Source of the DNA: Gemmatimonadota bacterium | GTDB lineage: Bacteria; Gemmatimonadota; Gemmatimonadetes; Gemmatimonadales; Gemmatimonadaceae | Direction of reading: 5' to 3' | Assembly: GCA_947475795.1 (NCBI GenBank) | Contig: CANJOX010000027.1 | Coordinates: 1 to 16,123, forward strand | DNA length: 16,123 bases | Shown: one piece after another, positions 8,624 through 15,896 of the stretch | How the letters are laid out: every line of letters begins with the position of its first letter | Position numbering within the stretch: position 1 is the stretch's first letter | Made by a program: the position numbers and the translations under genes | The notes under the pieces: model-generated | The model's input: only the letters and a program-made list of their open reading frames with translations | What the model was told of the DNA's origin: nothing | Databases searched by the model: none

Positions 8624-9205
8624 GTGACCACATCCACGATGTCCCGACTGATCGCCCTGCTCGCCGAACGTTCGGCCAAGCGGGGCGATTTCGTACTGGC
8701 CTCAGGCCGTCGCTCTTCCCTGTACGTCGATTGCCGCTTGACCACGATGAGTCCGGAAGGACAGCTCCTCATCGGGCGGGCGGCGCTGGCCGCGCTGCGC
8801 GCGAGCGGCTGGCCGGTCGATGCCGTCGGTGGACTGACGCTGGGCGCGGACCCGATTTCGTACGCCATCGCCCATGCCTCCGCCCTGGAAGCCGAGGCGG
8901 GGACCGGTGGGATGATCAGAGCGTTCACGGTGCGGAAAGAGGCCAAGCAGCACGGCACCGGCAAGCTGATCGAGGGACCGTTCGCCGCGGGCGATCAGGT
9001 GGTGGTCGTGGAAGACGTGATCACCACCGGCGGTTCGGCGCTCAAGGCGGTCGAAGCGATCCGGGCGGCTGGGGGGAACGTGATCGGCGTGCTGGCCCTC
9101 GTCGATCGTGAGGAGGGGGGCCGGGAAGCACTCGAGGCCGCGGGACTCACCGTCCTCAGTCTGGTCACGGCAACCGACCTGTCTCCACTGATCCCGCCGG
9201 CCTGA
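8624..9205 (+). CDS. pyrE: orotate phosphoribosyltransferase
   Basis: This enzyme joins orotate and PRPP to make orotidine 5'-phosphate, the fifth step of de novo UMP synthesis, in the cytoplasm. The type I phosphoribosyltransferase PRPP motif VVVVEDVITTGGSAL lies at residues 126-140. The flexible catalytic loop FTVRKEAKQHGTGKLIEG is at 101-118, with the lysines and histidine expected of orotate enzymes. SGRRSSLYVDCR near 27-38 fits the N-terminal orotate-binding region. The 193-residue length is normal. The GTG at 8624 and the ATG at 8639 are both possible starts; neither has a clear Shine-Dalgarno, and the ATG would give 188 residues. No other pyrimidine gene is nearby. It sits between a kinase gene and a chemotaxis-type gene, with only six bases to the latter. 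Confidence 0.93.
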   Translation: MTTSTMSRLIALLAERSAKRGDFVLASGRRSSLYVDCRLTTMSPEGQLLIGRAALAALRASGWPVDAVGGLTLGADPISYAIAHASALEAEAGTGGMIRAFTVRKEAKQHGTGKLIEGPFAAGDQVVVVEDVITTGGSALKAVEAIRAAGGNVIGVLALVDREEGGREALEAAGLTVLSLVTATDLSPLIPPA

Positions 9206-9211
9206 TCCCGC

Positions 9212-10441
9212 ATGGCCCCCATGCGGCGGATCTGGCGCGTCAGCGCTTTGGCCGGCGCGCTCCTGGCCATCAGCGGCACCGTCTACGTGTGGGGGTGGCC
9301 GGTGGTGGCGCTGGTGTACGCCGCGGCCATCACCGGCTACGTGTTGCATTTCCGCCGGGAGTCGTTGGAATCGCACGCGCGCCTTCACCGCCTGCTCGAC
9401 GAACGCGCGCTGCTGTTCGAGCACGTACAACGGGACGCGGTCGGCGTGATGGATGTAGTCACGCACATGCATGGCGCCGCGGCGGTACTGCAGCGGCGGG
9501 CCGAAGACAACAGCACGATGACCCGCGCGCTGGATGATGACCTGGACCAGCAGCACCGTCGGGTTCGCGATGCTCTGCAACTGATCGGCAACGCTCACCG
9601 GACGGCCGACACAGCACACGCGATGGCGGGTCTCGCAGCCACCGACGCACATCAGGTCGATCGGGCGGCTGCCGCGAGCCGCGAAGCCATCGAAGGCGCC
9701 GCGCAGGCGCTGCTGCGTGTCGGTAGCGACGTCACGGCGACGGCCGAACAAGTGCGCCTTCTGGCGCCGGCATCGGAGCAAGTCGGCGACTTCGTTGAAA
9801 CGGTTGCGCGCATCGCACGGCAGACCAATCTGCTGGCCCTCAACGCCGCCATCGAAGCCTCACGAGCCGGCGACGAAGGGCTCGGCTTTGCCGTCGTCGC
9901 GGAAGAAATCCGCACACTGGCGGCGGAAAGTGGCCAAGCGGCCAAACGCATTGCAGCCATCGTGCATCGGGTGCGGGATGACATCGATACCGCCGTCCGT
10001 TCCATGGACGGCACCGCGGCCGACGTTGCCGGTGCCGGAGAGATTGCGCGCGACGCGACACGCGCCCTGTCGGCAATGGTGGAGGGGATTGCACGCATCG
10101 CGCGTCAAAACGATGACGTCGCGACGCTGACCAGATCGCAGGCGCAGCTCACCACTGGGATCGTCGAAGGGATGGAGTCGCTCGCCGGCACGGCCGAACG
10201 CGCGGCACGAAGTGCGCGCGCGGTTACCGATACCGCCGCCGCGCAGCGGTTGGACGTCGAGGCGCTCGCGCGCGTGGCCACAGACGTATCCCGGACCGCC
10301 GAACGTCTGACAACGACTTTCCGACGGCATATTGGCGAACATGCCACCCTCCGCGTGCCGGACAACAACGCTACGCCGACTGGCGGGTCGGTTCCACCAC
10401 CGTCGCTATCGGGACCGGACGATCAACCCAGTGTGGGGTGA
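9212..10441 (+). CDS. methyl-accepting chemotaxis-type signalling protein lacking sensor and HAMP domains
   Basis: The protein has 409 residues. Two hydrophobic segments (about 8-27 and 29-46) form an N-terminal hairpin with almost no periplasmic loop. A long coiled coil follows. The chemoreceptor tip is at about 190-250, with [20 protein letters not shown] and then [13 protein letters not shown]. This is the region that binds CheA/CheW in known receptors. There is no recognisable ligand-binding domain or HAMP, and no C-terminal pentapeptide for CheR/CheB; the tail is Pro/Gly-rich. It may read membrane state or cytoplasmic conditions, or work with a partner. It starts six bases after pyrE. 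Its last 71 bases overlap the end of the convergent regulator gene. An ATG at 9221 is an alternative start. Confidence 0.88.
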   Translation: MAPMRRIWRVSALAGALLAISGTVYVWGWPVVALVYAAAITGYVLHFRRESLESHARLHRLLDERALLFEHVQRDAVGVMDVVTHMHGAAAVLQRRAEDNSTMTRALDDDLDQQHRRVRDALQLIGNAHRTADTAHAMAGLAATDAHQVDRAAAASREAIEGAAQALLRVGSDVTATAEQVRLLAPASEQVGDFVETVARIARQTNLLALNAAIEASRAGDEGLGFAVVAEEIRTLAAESGQAAKRIAAIVHRVRDDIDTAVRSMDGTAADVAGAGEIARDATRALSAMVEGIARIARQNDDVATLTRSQAQLTTGIVEGMESLAGTAERAARSARAVTDTAAAQRLDVEALARVATDVSRTAERLTTTFRRHIGEHATLRVPDNNATPTGGSVPPPSLSGPDDQPSVG

Positions 10442-11270
10442 GCTCGACCGGCGTGAACGCGAGCAGTTGCTCGCGATAGGGAAGAATGAGCCGCTGTCGC
10501 ATGTGTTCGAGCATCGCGTGCCCACTGTACGTACGTCGGAAATCGGCCGCACCGCACTGGAGCGTATGTCGCACGTGCCGAGAGAAACTCTGTGGTGACG
10601 AGTACTCCAAAAGAAAGGCGACTTGCGTGAGGCTGTAGCCGGGATTTTCGAGCAGCCGTGCCGCACGGACGAGCCGCGCGGTGGCCAGATATTTCTTCGG
10701 TGCCGGAATACCAGCGCGGAAGAACCGGCTCATAAAGGTGGTGGGTACCACGCCAAGCCGACGGGCCAGCTGCCGGACAGTGGTGAGCGATCGCGGTGCG
10801 AGAAAGAGCTGATCGAAGAAGCGAAGGCAATCGTCAGTCGCTCCGGCAAGGTCGGTGCGGATCCGCTGAATGGCCAGTGATTCGATCGTGGCGGCGGTCT
10901 CCCGGTTGACGACTTGCCGGAGATCGCGCCAACCAGCGGGATCGCGCGCATCGACCAGCGTTTGGACGCCTTGTTGCCCAAGGGCAAGCAAGGATTGTGT
11001 ACTCCGCAGTTCATTGCCGGTGAGCAGGGCCACCGCCGGGACGCGTGGAAACTCACGGACCATGCGTGCCACCTGCATGCCGTGATGCTGCTGGTATCGC
11101 GAGACCGACACGAGAATGGCCGATACCGATTTGGTGCGGAGATCCCGCATCATCTCGTCGAGGCTCTCGCGGTGCAGTGTGGTGTACGAGCCCTGACCGA
11201 GCGCATCGACCCGCTGCTGTTCGGTCGGTGTGAGAAAGGTGACGATCGAGCGTGACGACGCAGTAGCCAT
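10371..11270 (-). CDS. AraC-type HTH regulator with receiver-like N-terminus
   Basis: From the ATG at 11270 the protein has 299 residues. This start has GAGG 5 bases upstream; an in-frame GTG at 11285 would add five residues. The last ~130 residues hold a two-HTH AraC/XylS DNA-binding domain: [20 protein letters not shown] is the first helix-turn-helix, and [21 protein letters not shown] the second. The N-terminal ~115 residues have the alternating strand/helix pattern of a response-regulator receiver ([23 protein letters not shown]). Where a phospho-acceptor Asp is expected (AILVSVS) there is none, so it is probably a pseudo-receiver not controlled by phosphorylation. Two palindromes lie just upstream and may be its own operators. 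Targets are unknown; rnpB is divergent. Confidence 0.85.
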   Translation of the reverse strand: MATASSRSIVTFLTPTEQQRVDALGQGSYTTLHRESLDEMMRDLRTKSVSAILVSVSRYQQHHGMQVARMVREFPRVPAVALLTGNELRSTQSLLALGQQGVQTLVDARDPAGWRDLRQVVNRETAATIESLAIQRIRTDLAGATDDCLRFFDQLFLAPRSLTTVRQLARRLGVVPTTFMSRFFRAGIPAPKKYLATARLVRAARLLENPGYSLTQVAFLLEYSSPQSFSRHVRHTLQCGAADFRRTYSGHAMLEHMRQRLILPYREQLLAFTPVELTPHWVDRPVPIATVVEPTRQSA

Positions 11271-11280
11271 GCAAACCTCG

Positions 11281-11292
11281 CGCACCGGTGCG
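11281..11292. repeat. 12-bp perfect palindrome next to the regulator start
   Basis: CGCACCGGTGCG reads the same on both strands and lies 11 bases upstream of the regulator ATG, directly beside its Shine-Dalgarno. It could be an operator for a dimeric regulator. No proof of binding can be had from sequence. Confidence 0.45.
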
Positions 11293-11305
11293 TTGATGGA
11301 AGGGA

Positions 11306-11327
11306 CCGACGACCTCTTCGTCGTCGG
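11306..11327. repeat. 8-bp inverted repeat upstream of the regulator gene
   Basis: CCGACGAC and GTCGTCGG form a perfect 8-bp stem around a 6-base loop, 36 bases upstream of the regulator ATG. No T run follows on either strand, so a terminator is unlikely. An operator or a leader-RNA hairpin is more likely. Confidence 0.5.
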
Positions 11328-11433
11328 CCGAACATGGCGCCAAGGCTATCTGGCGGCGTCAGCACAGTGTCACCCCGCTGCGATGAATTGTGTTTGGGCA
11401 CCGTGCTGCGTCACCGCCGCAGGAGGGGTGCGT

Positions 11434-11439
11434 TATATT
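11434..11439 (+). promoter_or_regulatory. possible -10 element of rnpB
   Basis: TATATT lies about 22 bases upstream of the inferred 5' end of RNase P RNA, in otherwise GC-rich sequence. A good -35 hexamer was not seen. Position and AT content support it weakly. Confidence 0.4.
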
Positions 11440-11460
11440 GCGGTATCTCACGGATGGGTT

Positions 11461-11892
11461 GTCGGCCGGATGGTCGCGATGTCAGAGCGAAAGCTCGGGC
11501 ACCGAGGAAAGTCCGGGCTCCACAGGGTAGACTGCCAGGTAACGCCTGGGCGCATGCGGCGTGAGCTTCGTGCGACGGACAGTGCAACAGAAAGCAAACC
11601 GCCGTCCTGTCGGGAACCCTCACGGGCCACCGCCGGTGCGGTAAGGGTGAAAGGGTGGGGTAAGAGCCCACCGCGTTTCCGGTAACGGAAACGGCTCGGT
11701 AAACCCCAGTCGGAGCAAGGCCAAATAAGCGGCGAGAGATGACCCGTCTCGCAAGGACGTCGCAAGACGTCGAGCCGCGGGTAGGCTGCTAGAGCGTGTG
11801 GGTGACTGCACGCCGAGAGGAATGACCGTCCGGTGTCGGTGTGTGCTTGCGCACGCCGGCGCTGACAGAACCCGGCTTACAGGCCGGCGACC
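11461..11892 (+). ncRNA. rnpB: RNase P RNA, bacterial class A
   Basis: This is the catalytic RNA that trims the 5' leader of tRNA precursors together with RnpA. Conserved elements occur in the right order: GAGGAAAGTCCGGGCTCC (from 11504), GGTAAGAGCCCACCG (about 11660), GGAGCAAGGCCAAATA (about 11712), GGGTAGGCTGCTAGAGC (about 11780), and ACAGAACCCGGCTTACAG (from 11865). The GGTAAGAGCCCACC and GCAAGGCCAAATA blocks point to class A. I set the ends by pairing GTCGGCCGG at 11461 with CCGGCGAC at 11884-11891 (P1, one bulged G). The ends are accurate to perhaps 10 bases. The total of about 430 bases is on the long side of normal. Its protein partner, rnpA, starts at the right edge of the window. Confidence 0.95.
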
Positions 11893-11910
11893 TTCCGTGA
11901 GGTCCTTTTT
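11889..11910 (+). terminator. intrinsic terminator of rnpB
   Basis: The stem GACCT/AGGTC (5 bp, 6-base loop) is followed by C and five T. Its 5' arm shares the final bases of helix P1, and its 3' arm contains the GAGGT that serves as Shine-Dalgarno for the next gene. The stem is short, so termination may be partial. Confidence 0.6.
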
Positions 11911-12801
11911 GTGGGTGTTGTAACTCGCACCGTCTGGGTAGCCACGATACCCGCCGTGTTGATGATCGGGGGATGCACCCCTTCCGCTCCGGTCTCTACC
12001 ACGCCGCGACCGACCGCGGAACGTCCCCCAGCGGTGGCGCCGCCAGCTGCTGGTCTGATCCTTCCTGCCACGCAACCCGCCAACCAATGGCTCGTGTCTG
12101 CGGTGACACGATTGAACGCGTCAGGCAGCGCCCTTCCGGCCGGGGTCGGGAGTGAACAGCGGATCGACACGCGCGCTCGGATCACGCTCGCCTTTGAGCG
12201 GTCGTCCTCGGGGGCGTTACGGGGACGTGGTCAGGTCGACTCGTTCACGGTGCGAAACACCTTGGATCCGGTGACAACGACAGGGGCCAAACCCTCGGTC
12301 TTGCTGATCGATGCGATCCTCGACAGTACCTATCTGCGTGTCGTGTCGAGACCGCCGCTGGCCAATGAATGCGATCGTCCGGAAGTCAGCGCGATGCAGC
12401 TGGCACGCGAGCTGTTGGTGCGGATCCCGGACGGCGTCACCGTGGGCGATGCGTGGCGCGACAGCACGGTGACGCTGGTGTGTCGGAGCGGTATGCCGCT
12501 CACCGTTTATACCACGAGCCGATCGAAACTTGCGCAGCGGTCAGCGGCCATACTGGTCGTGGAACGCGAAAGCACCTCGACCCTTGACGGGAAAGGCGGA
12601 TCGGCCTTTCGGGCCTTCGAACTCACAGGTTCAGGGTCTGGCATGCAACGGCTGGAGATCAACGCCGGGACCGGCATCCTGGAGCGATTGCAGGGCACGA
12701 GCACCTTGACGCTGCAGGTGGTAGAACGCATTCCGCCCGGAGCTCCTCGTGTGCAGCAGGTGCTGCAACGGGTGGAGATCCGGGCGGAGCGGGTACGATG
12801 A
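11911..12801 (+). CDS. hypothetical lipoprotein
   Basis: The protein has 296 residues and I do not recognise a family. The N-terminus is a lipoprotein signal peptide: a basic start, a hydrophobic core, and lipobox IGGC with Cys22 as acceptor. A Pro/Ala/Thr-rich linker to about residue 50 follows. The remainder alternates polar and hydrophobic residues in strand-like blocks (ARITLAFERSSSGALRG, TLTLQVVERIPPG), suggesting a beta-rich periplasmic domain. Two cysteines (about 154 and 191) could pair. The GTG start at 11911 follows GAGGT by about seven bases and gives a well-formed signal peptide. Transcription may come from rnpB read-through. It ends 20 bases from convergent dnaN. Confidence 0.8.
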   Translation: MGVVTRTVWVATIPAVLMIGGCTPSAPVSTTPRPTAERPPAVAPPAAGLILPATQPANQWLVSAVTRLNASGSALPAGVGSEQRIDTRARITLAFERSSSGALRGRGQVDSFTVRNTLDPVTTTGAKPSVLLIDAILDSTYLRVVSRPPLANECDRPEVSAMQLARELLVRIPDGVTVGDAWRDSTVTLVCRSGMPLTVYTTSRSKLAQRSAAILVVERESTSTLDGKGGSAFRAFELTGSGSGMQRLEINAGTGILERLQGTSTLTLQVVERIPPGAPRVQQVLQRVEIRAERVR

Positions 12802-12821
12802 CCGAGACAGCCTGATCGTAC

Positions 12822-13934
12822 TCAGTCCATCAGGCGCAGCGGCATCACGAGGCAGAGATACTTGGCCGGATCGTCCCACCCTTCGGGCTCGATGGTGGCC
12901 GCCCGCTCAGGAGCCTTGAACGTGAGCCGCACCTGCTCGGTGGGCATGTAGCGCAGGATTTCCAGCAGATACGTGGCGTTGAAGCCGATATCGAGCTGGT
13001 CGCCGTTGTAATTGACGGGCAGTTCGTCCGACGCTTCGCCAAGATCCGGCGTGGTCACGCTGAACTTCAGCATGCCGGTATTGAACGACATCTTGATGCG
13101 GTGCGTCTGGTCGGACGCGATCACGCTCATGCGCTTGAGGGCGCTGGTGAGCGCCGCTTTGTCGCAGAGGCAGAAGCGATCGTTGTCCTTGGGAATGACC
13201 TGCTCGTAGTTCGGATACGGGCCTTCGACCAGGCGCGTGAACACGGAGGTGAACGGCGAGCGGAAGCCGAGGTGGTTTTCGCCCCGTGCAATCTCGAGTT
13301 CTTCTTCGGCCGGGAAGAGACGCTTGATCTGCTCGAGTGCCTTGGGCGGCACGATCAGATCACCCGGCGGGGCGCTGCTGGATTCGACCGGCAGTTCCAT
13401 CTTGGACAGGCGGTGACCGTTGGTGGCCACCATGCGCATGCGATCTTCGCGCAGCTCCCAGAGGACGCCGTTGAGAATGGGGCGTGACTCTTCGGTGCTG
13501 ACGGCGAAGGCGACATGCGAAATGAGCTTTTGCAGCTCACCTGACTTCACGCGCCACGAGTCGTTGAAGCGCACGCTGGGGAAGGTCGGGAACTCTTCGC
13601 GCGGAAGGCCGAGGAGTTTGAACTTCGAACGTCCGCATTCGATGGTGACACGCTGTTCACCACTCGCCGACACCTTGACGGGCGAGGGCGGCAGTTCGCG
13701 CGCGATCTCGCTCAGCTTCTTGGCGGGAATGGTGATCGCCCCCGGCGTTTCGACATCGGCACTGACTTCCGTGCTGACAGCGATGTCGAGATCGGTCGCG
13801 GAGAAGCGAATTCCGCGCTCGGTGGTTTCGACGAGCAGGTTCGAGAGGACCGGCAAGGTTGTCTTGGCCGGCACGGCGGCGGTAACCGCCGCGAGTCCTT
13901 CTTGGAGTTTCTCGCGCGAGATCGTGAAGCGCAT
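12822..13934 (-). CDS. dnaN: DNA polymerase III beta subunit (sliding clamp)
   Basis: This 370-residue protein dimerises into the ring that tethers DNA polymerase III to the template. The length and three-domain layout are normal. The start MRFTISREKLQEGLAAV is typical, with the strand TLPVLSNLLVE at about residues 26-36. FSATDLDIAVSTEV lies near 54-67. The C-terminus YLCLVMPLRLMD carries the conserved P-M/L-R-L ending near the cleft that binds clamp-interacting peptides. It follows dnaA in the same direction after a 230-base spacer. No strong Shine-Dalgarno precedes the ATG. Identification is firm. Confidence 0.98.
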   Translation of the reverse strand: MRFTISREKLQEGLAAVTAAVPAKTTLPVLSNLLVETTERGIRFSATDLDIAVSTEVSADVETPGAITIPAKKLSEIARELPPSPVKVSASGEQRVTIECGRSKFKLLGLPREEFPTFPSVRFNDSWRVKSGELQKLISHVAFAVSTEESRPILNGVLWELREDRMRMVATNGHRLSKMELPVESSSAPPGDLIVPPKALEQIKRLFPAEEELEIARGENHLGFRSPFTSVFTRLVEGPYPNYEQVIPKDNDRFCLCDKAALTSALKRMSVIASDQTHRIKMSFNTGMLKFSVTTPDLGEASDELPVNYNGDQLDIGFNATYLLEILRYMPTEQVRLTFKAPERAATIEPEGWDDPAKYLCLVMPLRLMD

Positions 13935-13952
13935 GCCCGTTGTGTGGAAGGA

Positions 13953-13998
13953 CTGCTGTTAAAAGAAGTCTTAGAGATAAAACCGGTAGTAACAGCAG
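13953..13998. other. AT-rich core inside an inverted repeat in the dnaN-dnaA spacer (origin candidate)
   Basis: CTGCTGTTA (13953-13961) and TAACAGCAG (13990-13998) are a perfect 9-bp inverted repeat enclosing 28 bases. Bases 13959-13982 contain 19 A/T out of 24, an extreme value in this GC-rich window. With the DnaA-box-like units at 14139-14168 it could be the DNA unwinding element of oriC. It could also be a 5' leader hairpin of dnaN. Confidence 0.45.
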
Positions 13999-14009
13999 GG
14001 CGTGTGGGC

Positions 14010-14018
14010 TTGTCTACA
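14010..14018 (+). promoter_or_regulatory. degenerate DnaA box
   Basis: TTGTCTACA matches the DnaA box TTATCCACA at seven of nine positions. It lies 12 bases from the inverted repeat around the AT-rich core. A single degenerate box could be chance. Confidence 0.3.
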
Positions 14019-14040
14019 AACGCCGCAAGCTACACGTCTG

Positions 14041-14092
14041 AAAGCACTTCCGCCATGCCAAGTCATGTGCATTCCATGTCGACAGGTGCTTT
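14041..14092. repeat. inverted repeat in the dnaA-dnaN spacer
   Basis: AAAGCAC (14041-14047) and GTGCTTT (14086-14092) are 7-bp inverted arms around 38 bases. The loop has three CATG tetramers. On the plus strand more T residues follow, but no gene is known to be transcribed that way here. A role in origin structure is possible but unproven. Confidence 0.3.
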
Positions 14093-14138
14093 TTCTCCGC
14101 ATCGGTGCACATCTCGGCCATTCCAATGGGGTGCCGGC

Positions 14139-14168
14139 TGTGGATCGGTGTGGACGGCTGGGGATCAG
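14139..14168. repeat. three 10-bp-phased DnaA-box-like units
   Basis: Three successive decamers, TGTGGATCGG, TGTGGACGGC and TGGGGATCAG, start at 14139, 14149 and 14159. The first matches the DnaA box TGTGGATAA at seven of nine positions, the others less well. Spacing by one helical turn would place bound DnaA on one face of the DNA. The array reaches four bases into the dnaA coding end. Confidence 0.45.
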
Positions 14169-15583
14169 GTGCCGAGTTGTCCAGTGGATCGGAGGGTTTC
14201 CAACATGCCCCGAACCTTCAGGACGCGATCGGCAAAGCCGGGTTCTCCGCCCATGTCTTCCGCCACGCGGTCGAGCGAATGAATGACCGTGGAGTGGTCC
14301 CGTCCCCCGAAGGCGTTGCCGATTTCCACCAACTGCAGCGCCAAGAGCTCCCGACAGAGGTACATGGCGACCTGCCGCGGGGTGGTGAGCTGCTTCGTGC
14401 GGGTTTTGGAGCGGAGCCCGTCGGGGGTGACCCCCCATTCCCGGGAGACGACCTGCTGGATGGTGGCCACCGTGATGGTGGTGGGCGGGATGTCCGGGAA
14501 ATCGGAGGAGGTGGACGCCCGGATCTTGTCGCGGAGTGCCTCCCGGGCGAGTTCGACCGAGATCTCGCGGTGCTTGAGGGAGGCGTACGCGAGGAGCTTG
14601 ATAATCGAGCCTTCGAGCTCCCGAACCGACGATTTCACGTGCTGGGCAATGAACTCGATGACTTCGTCAGGAATGGTGAGTTCGAGGTGATCGAGACTCG
14701 CCTTCTTCTTGAGGATGGCGATCCGGTGTTCGAGATCGGGGGCATCGACGTTGGCGACCATCCCCCATTCGAAGCGGGAGACCAGGCGGGCTTCGAGTCC
14801 CGGGATCTCCTTGGGGGGCCGATCGGAGGTGAGGACGATCTGGCGACCGGCTTCGTAGATGGCGTTGAAGGTGTGGAAGAATTCTTCCTGCGTGGATTCT
14901 TTCCCCTTCAGGAACTGGACGTCGTCAACGAGGAGCAGGTCGATTTCGCGGAAGCGGCGACGGAAGTCGCCCATCTGTCCGGTCTGGATGGCGTTGACGA
15001 ACTCGTTGGTGAACTGCTCGGTCCCGACGAAGGCCAGTCGCAACGTGGGAGTGCGCTTGAGCAGCTCGTGGGCGATGCCCTGCATGAGGTGCGTTTTGCC
15101 GAGTCCGGTTTCACCATAGATGAAGAGCGGGTTGTACACCTTGCCCGGGGCCTGTGCGGCGGCCTGGGCGGCGGCAGCGGCGACATCGTTGGACTTCCCG
15201 ATGACGAACTGATCGAAGGTGTATCTCGGGTTCAGTGGCGCAGACAAGCGCTGTTGGTGTGCCGTTGGTGGCGCGACAACAGGGGTTGGCGGCGGCTGCA
15301 CGAACATGTCCATCTGGACGCGCCCCATGCGCTCTTCGGCCACTTTGAAGCGGACTTTCATGGGGTGGCCGAGTGCCACGGCGGCGAAGCTCGTGAGCAG
15401 GTCGGCGTGTTTGGACTCGTTCCAGTCGGCCGAAAACTGATCGGGGGCGCCGATGAGGAGGGTGTCGTGCTCGATGCCGAGGGCGTCGGTGGGTTCGAGC
15501 CATGTGCGGTACGTCTGCTCTGGGAGGATCTGTCGTGCGCGTTGGCGCAGGCGATCCCAGGTTTCGGCAGGCGTGAGGGACAT
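14165..15583 (-). CDS. dnaA: chromosomal replication initiator protein DnaA
   Basis: This 472-residue AAA+ ATPase binds DnaA boxes and opens the origin. Domain I (1-~85) begins MSLTPAETWDRLRQRARQ. Domain II (about 86-118) is a short Pro-rich linker. Domain III has Walker A GETGLGKT at 157-164, Walker B LLLVDDVQF at 216-224, and sensor 2 Arg321 in VRELEGS. Domain IV holds the HTH with signature FGGRDHSTV at 425-433. I chose the ATG at 15583 because it gives the canonical N-terminus; the frame continues to 15832, but that extension has no homology to DnaA and covers the promoter. No clear Shine-Dalgarno precedes it. A perfect DnaA box lies upstream inside the likely promoter, suggesting autoregulation. 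Confidence 0.98.
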   Translation of the reverse strand: MSLTPAETWDRLRQRARQILPEQTYRTWLEPTDALGIEHDTLLIGAPDQFSADWNESKHADLLTSFAAVALGHPMKVRFKVAEERMGRVQMDMFVQPPPTPVVAPPTAHQQRLSAPLNPRYTFDQFVIGKSNDVAAAAAQAAAQAPGKVYNPLFIYGETGLGKTHLMQGIAHELLKRTPTLRLAFVGTEQFTNEFVNAIQTGQMGDFRRRFREIDLLLVDDVQFLKGKESTQEEFFHTFNAIYEAGRQIVLTSDRPPKEIPGLEARLVSRFEWGMVANVDAPDLEHRIAILKKKASLDHLELTIPDEVIEFIAQHVKSSVRELEGSIIKLLAYASLKHREISVELAREALRDKIRASTSSDFPDIPPTTITVATIQQVVSREWGVTPDGLRSKTRTKQLTTPRQVAMYLCRELLALQLVEIGNAFGGRDHSTVIHSLDRVAEDMGGEPGFADRVLKVRGMLETLRSTGQLGT

Positions 15584-15641
15584 GGCGGGAGGTCGGAGAG
15601 CAGACGGTCCCGACCACCGGGTATGTGGGTCGGGGGGGCGA

Positions 15642-15669
15642 AGGTTACGCGGGCGTGTGGATAAGTCAA
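15642..15669 (-). promoter_or_regulatory. putative dnaA promoter
   Basis: On the minus strand TTGACT (15664-15669) is a good -35 hexamer; 16 bases later TAACCT (15642-15647) is a poor -10. Start would fall near 15635, giving a leader of about 50 bases. The DnaA box lies in the spacer and touches the -35. Confidence 0.4.
15656..15664 (-). promoter_or_regulatory. perfect DnaA box upstream of dnaA
   Basis: The sequence is TTATCCACA on the minus strand, a 9/9 match to the consensus. It is the only perfect box I found in the origin region. Its place inside the putative dnaA promoter fits repression by DnaA, or origin function. Confidence 0.75.
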
Positions 15670-15775
15670 TCGCCGCATCGGCGTGACACCACGCGCGCAT
15701 TCGTGAGCGCAAGCAAGTCTGTGCGGGGACGGTCGGTGCGGGTGCAAATCGTTGTGCCGAGGTTACTTGGCGACC

Positions 15776-15805
15776 TTGACCGAACCCTGGTGCCGCGAGT
15801 ACTTT
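15776..15805 (+). promoter_or_regulatory. putative rpmH-rnpA promoter
   Basis: TTGACC (15776-15781) and TACTTT (15800-15805) are separated by 18 bases, a good sigma-70-like pair. Start near 15812 would give a leader of about 85 bases before rpmH. The rest of the 313-base dnaA-rpmH spacer shows nothing further apart from the dnaA promoter and DnaA box. Confidence 0.5.
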
Positions 15806-15896
15806 CTGAGGCTGCCACGGAACGTGTTGCACTCGCGTCCCGCACGGCTTTCTTGAATTCCTTCGCAGTTTCTACCGCGTTACCTCGAGCATTGAT

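Noticed and set aside
11500..11800. Small open frames across the RNase P RNA region on both strands
   Set aside because: They coincide with highly conserved RNA motifs and have no protein features.
12810..12835. GCCTGAT/ATCAGGC inverted repeat between the lipoprotein gene and dnaN as a bidirectional terminator
   Set aside because: The 7-bp arms have a 12-base loop, and no T run follows on either strand, so termination is not supported.
14105..15664. Plus-strand open frame of 519 codons opposite dnaA
   Set aside because: Gly/Glu/Val-rich shadow of dnaA in a mirrored frame; no motif, and dnaA is unambiguous.
15584..15832. N-terminal extension of the dnaA reading frame up to 15832
   Set aside because: The added 83 residues are not DnaA-like and cover the promoter and DnaA box; the canonical N-terminus starts at 15583.
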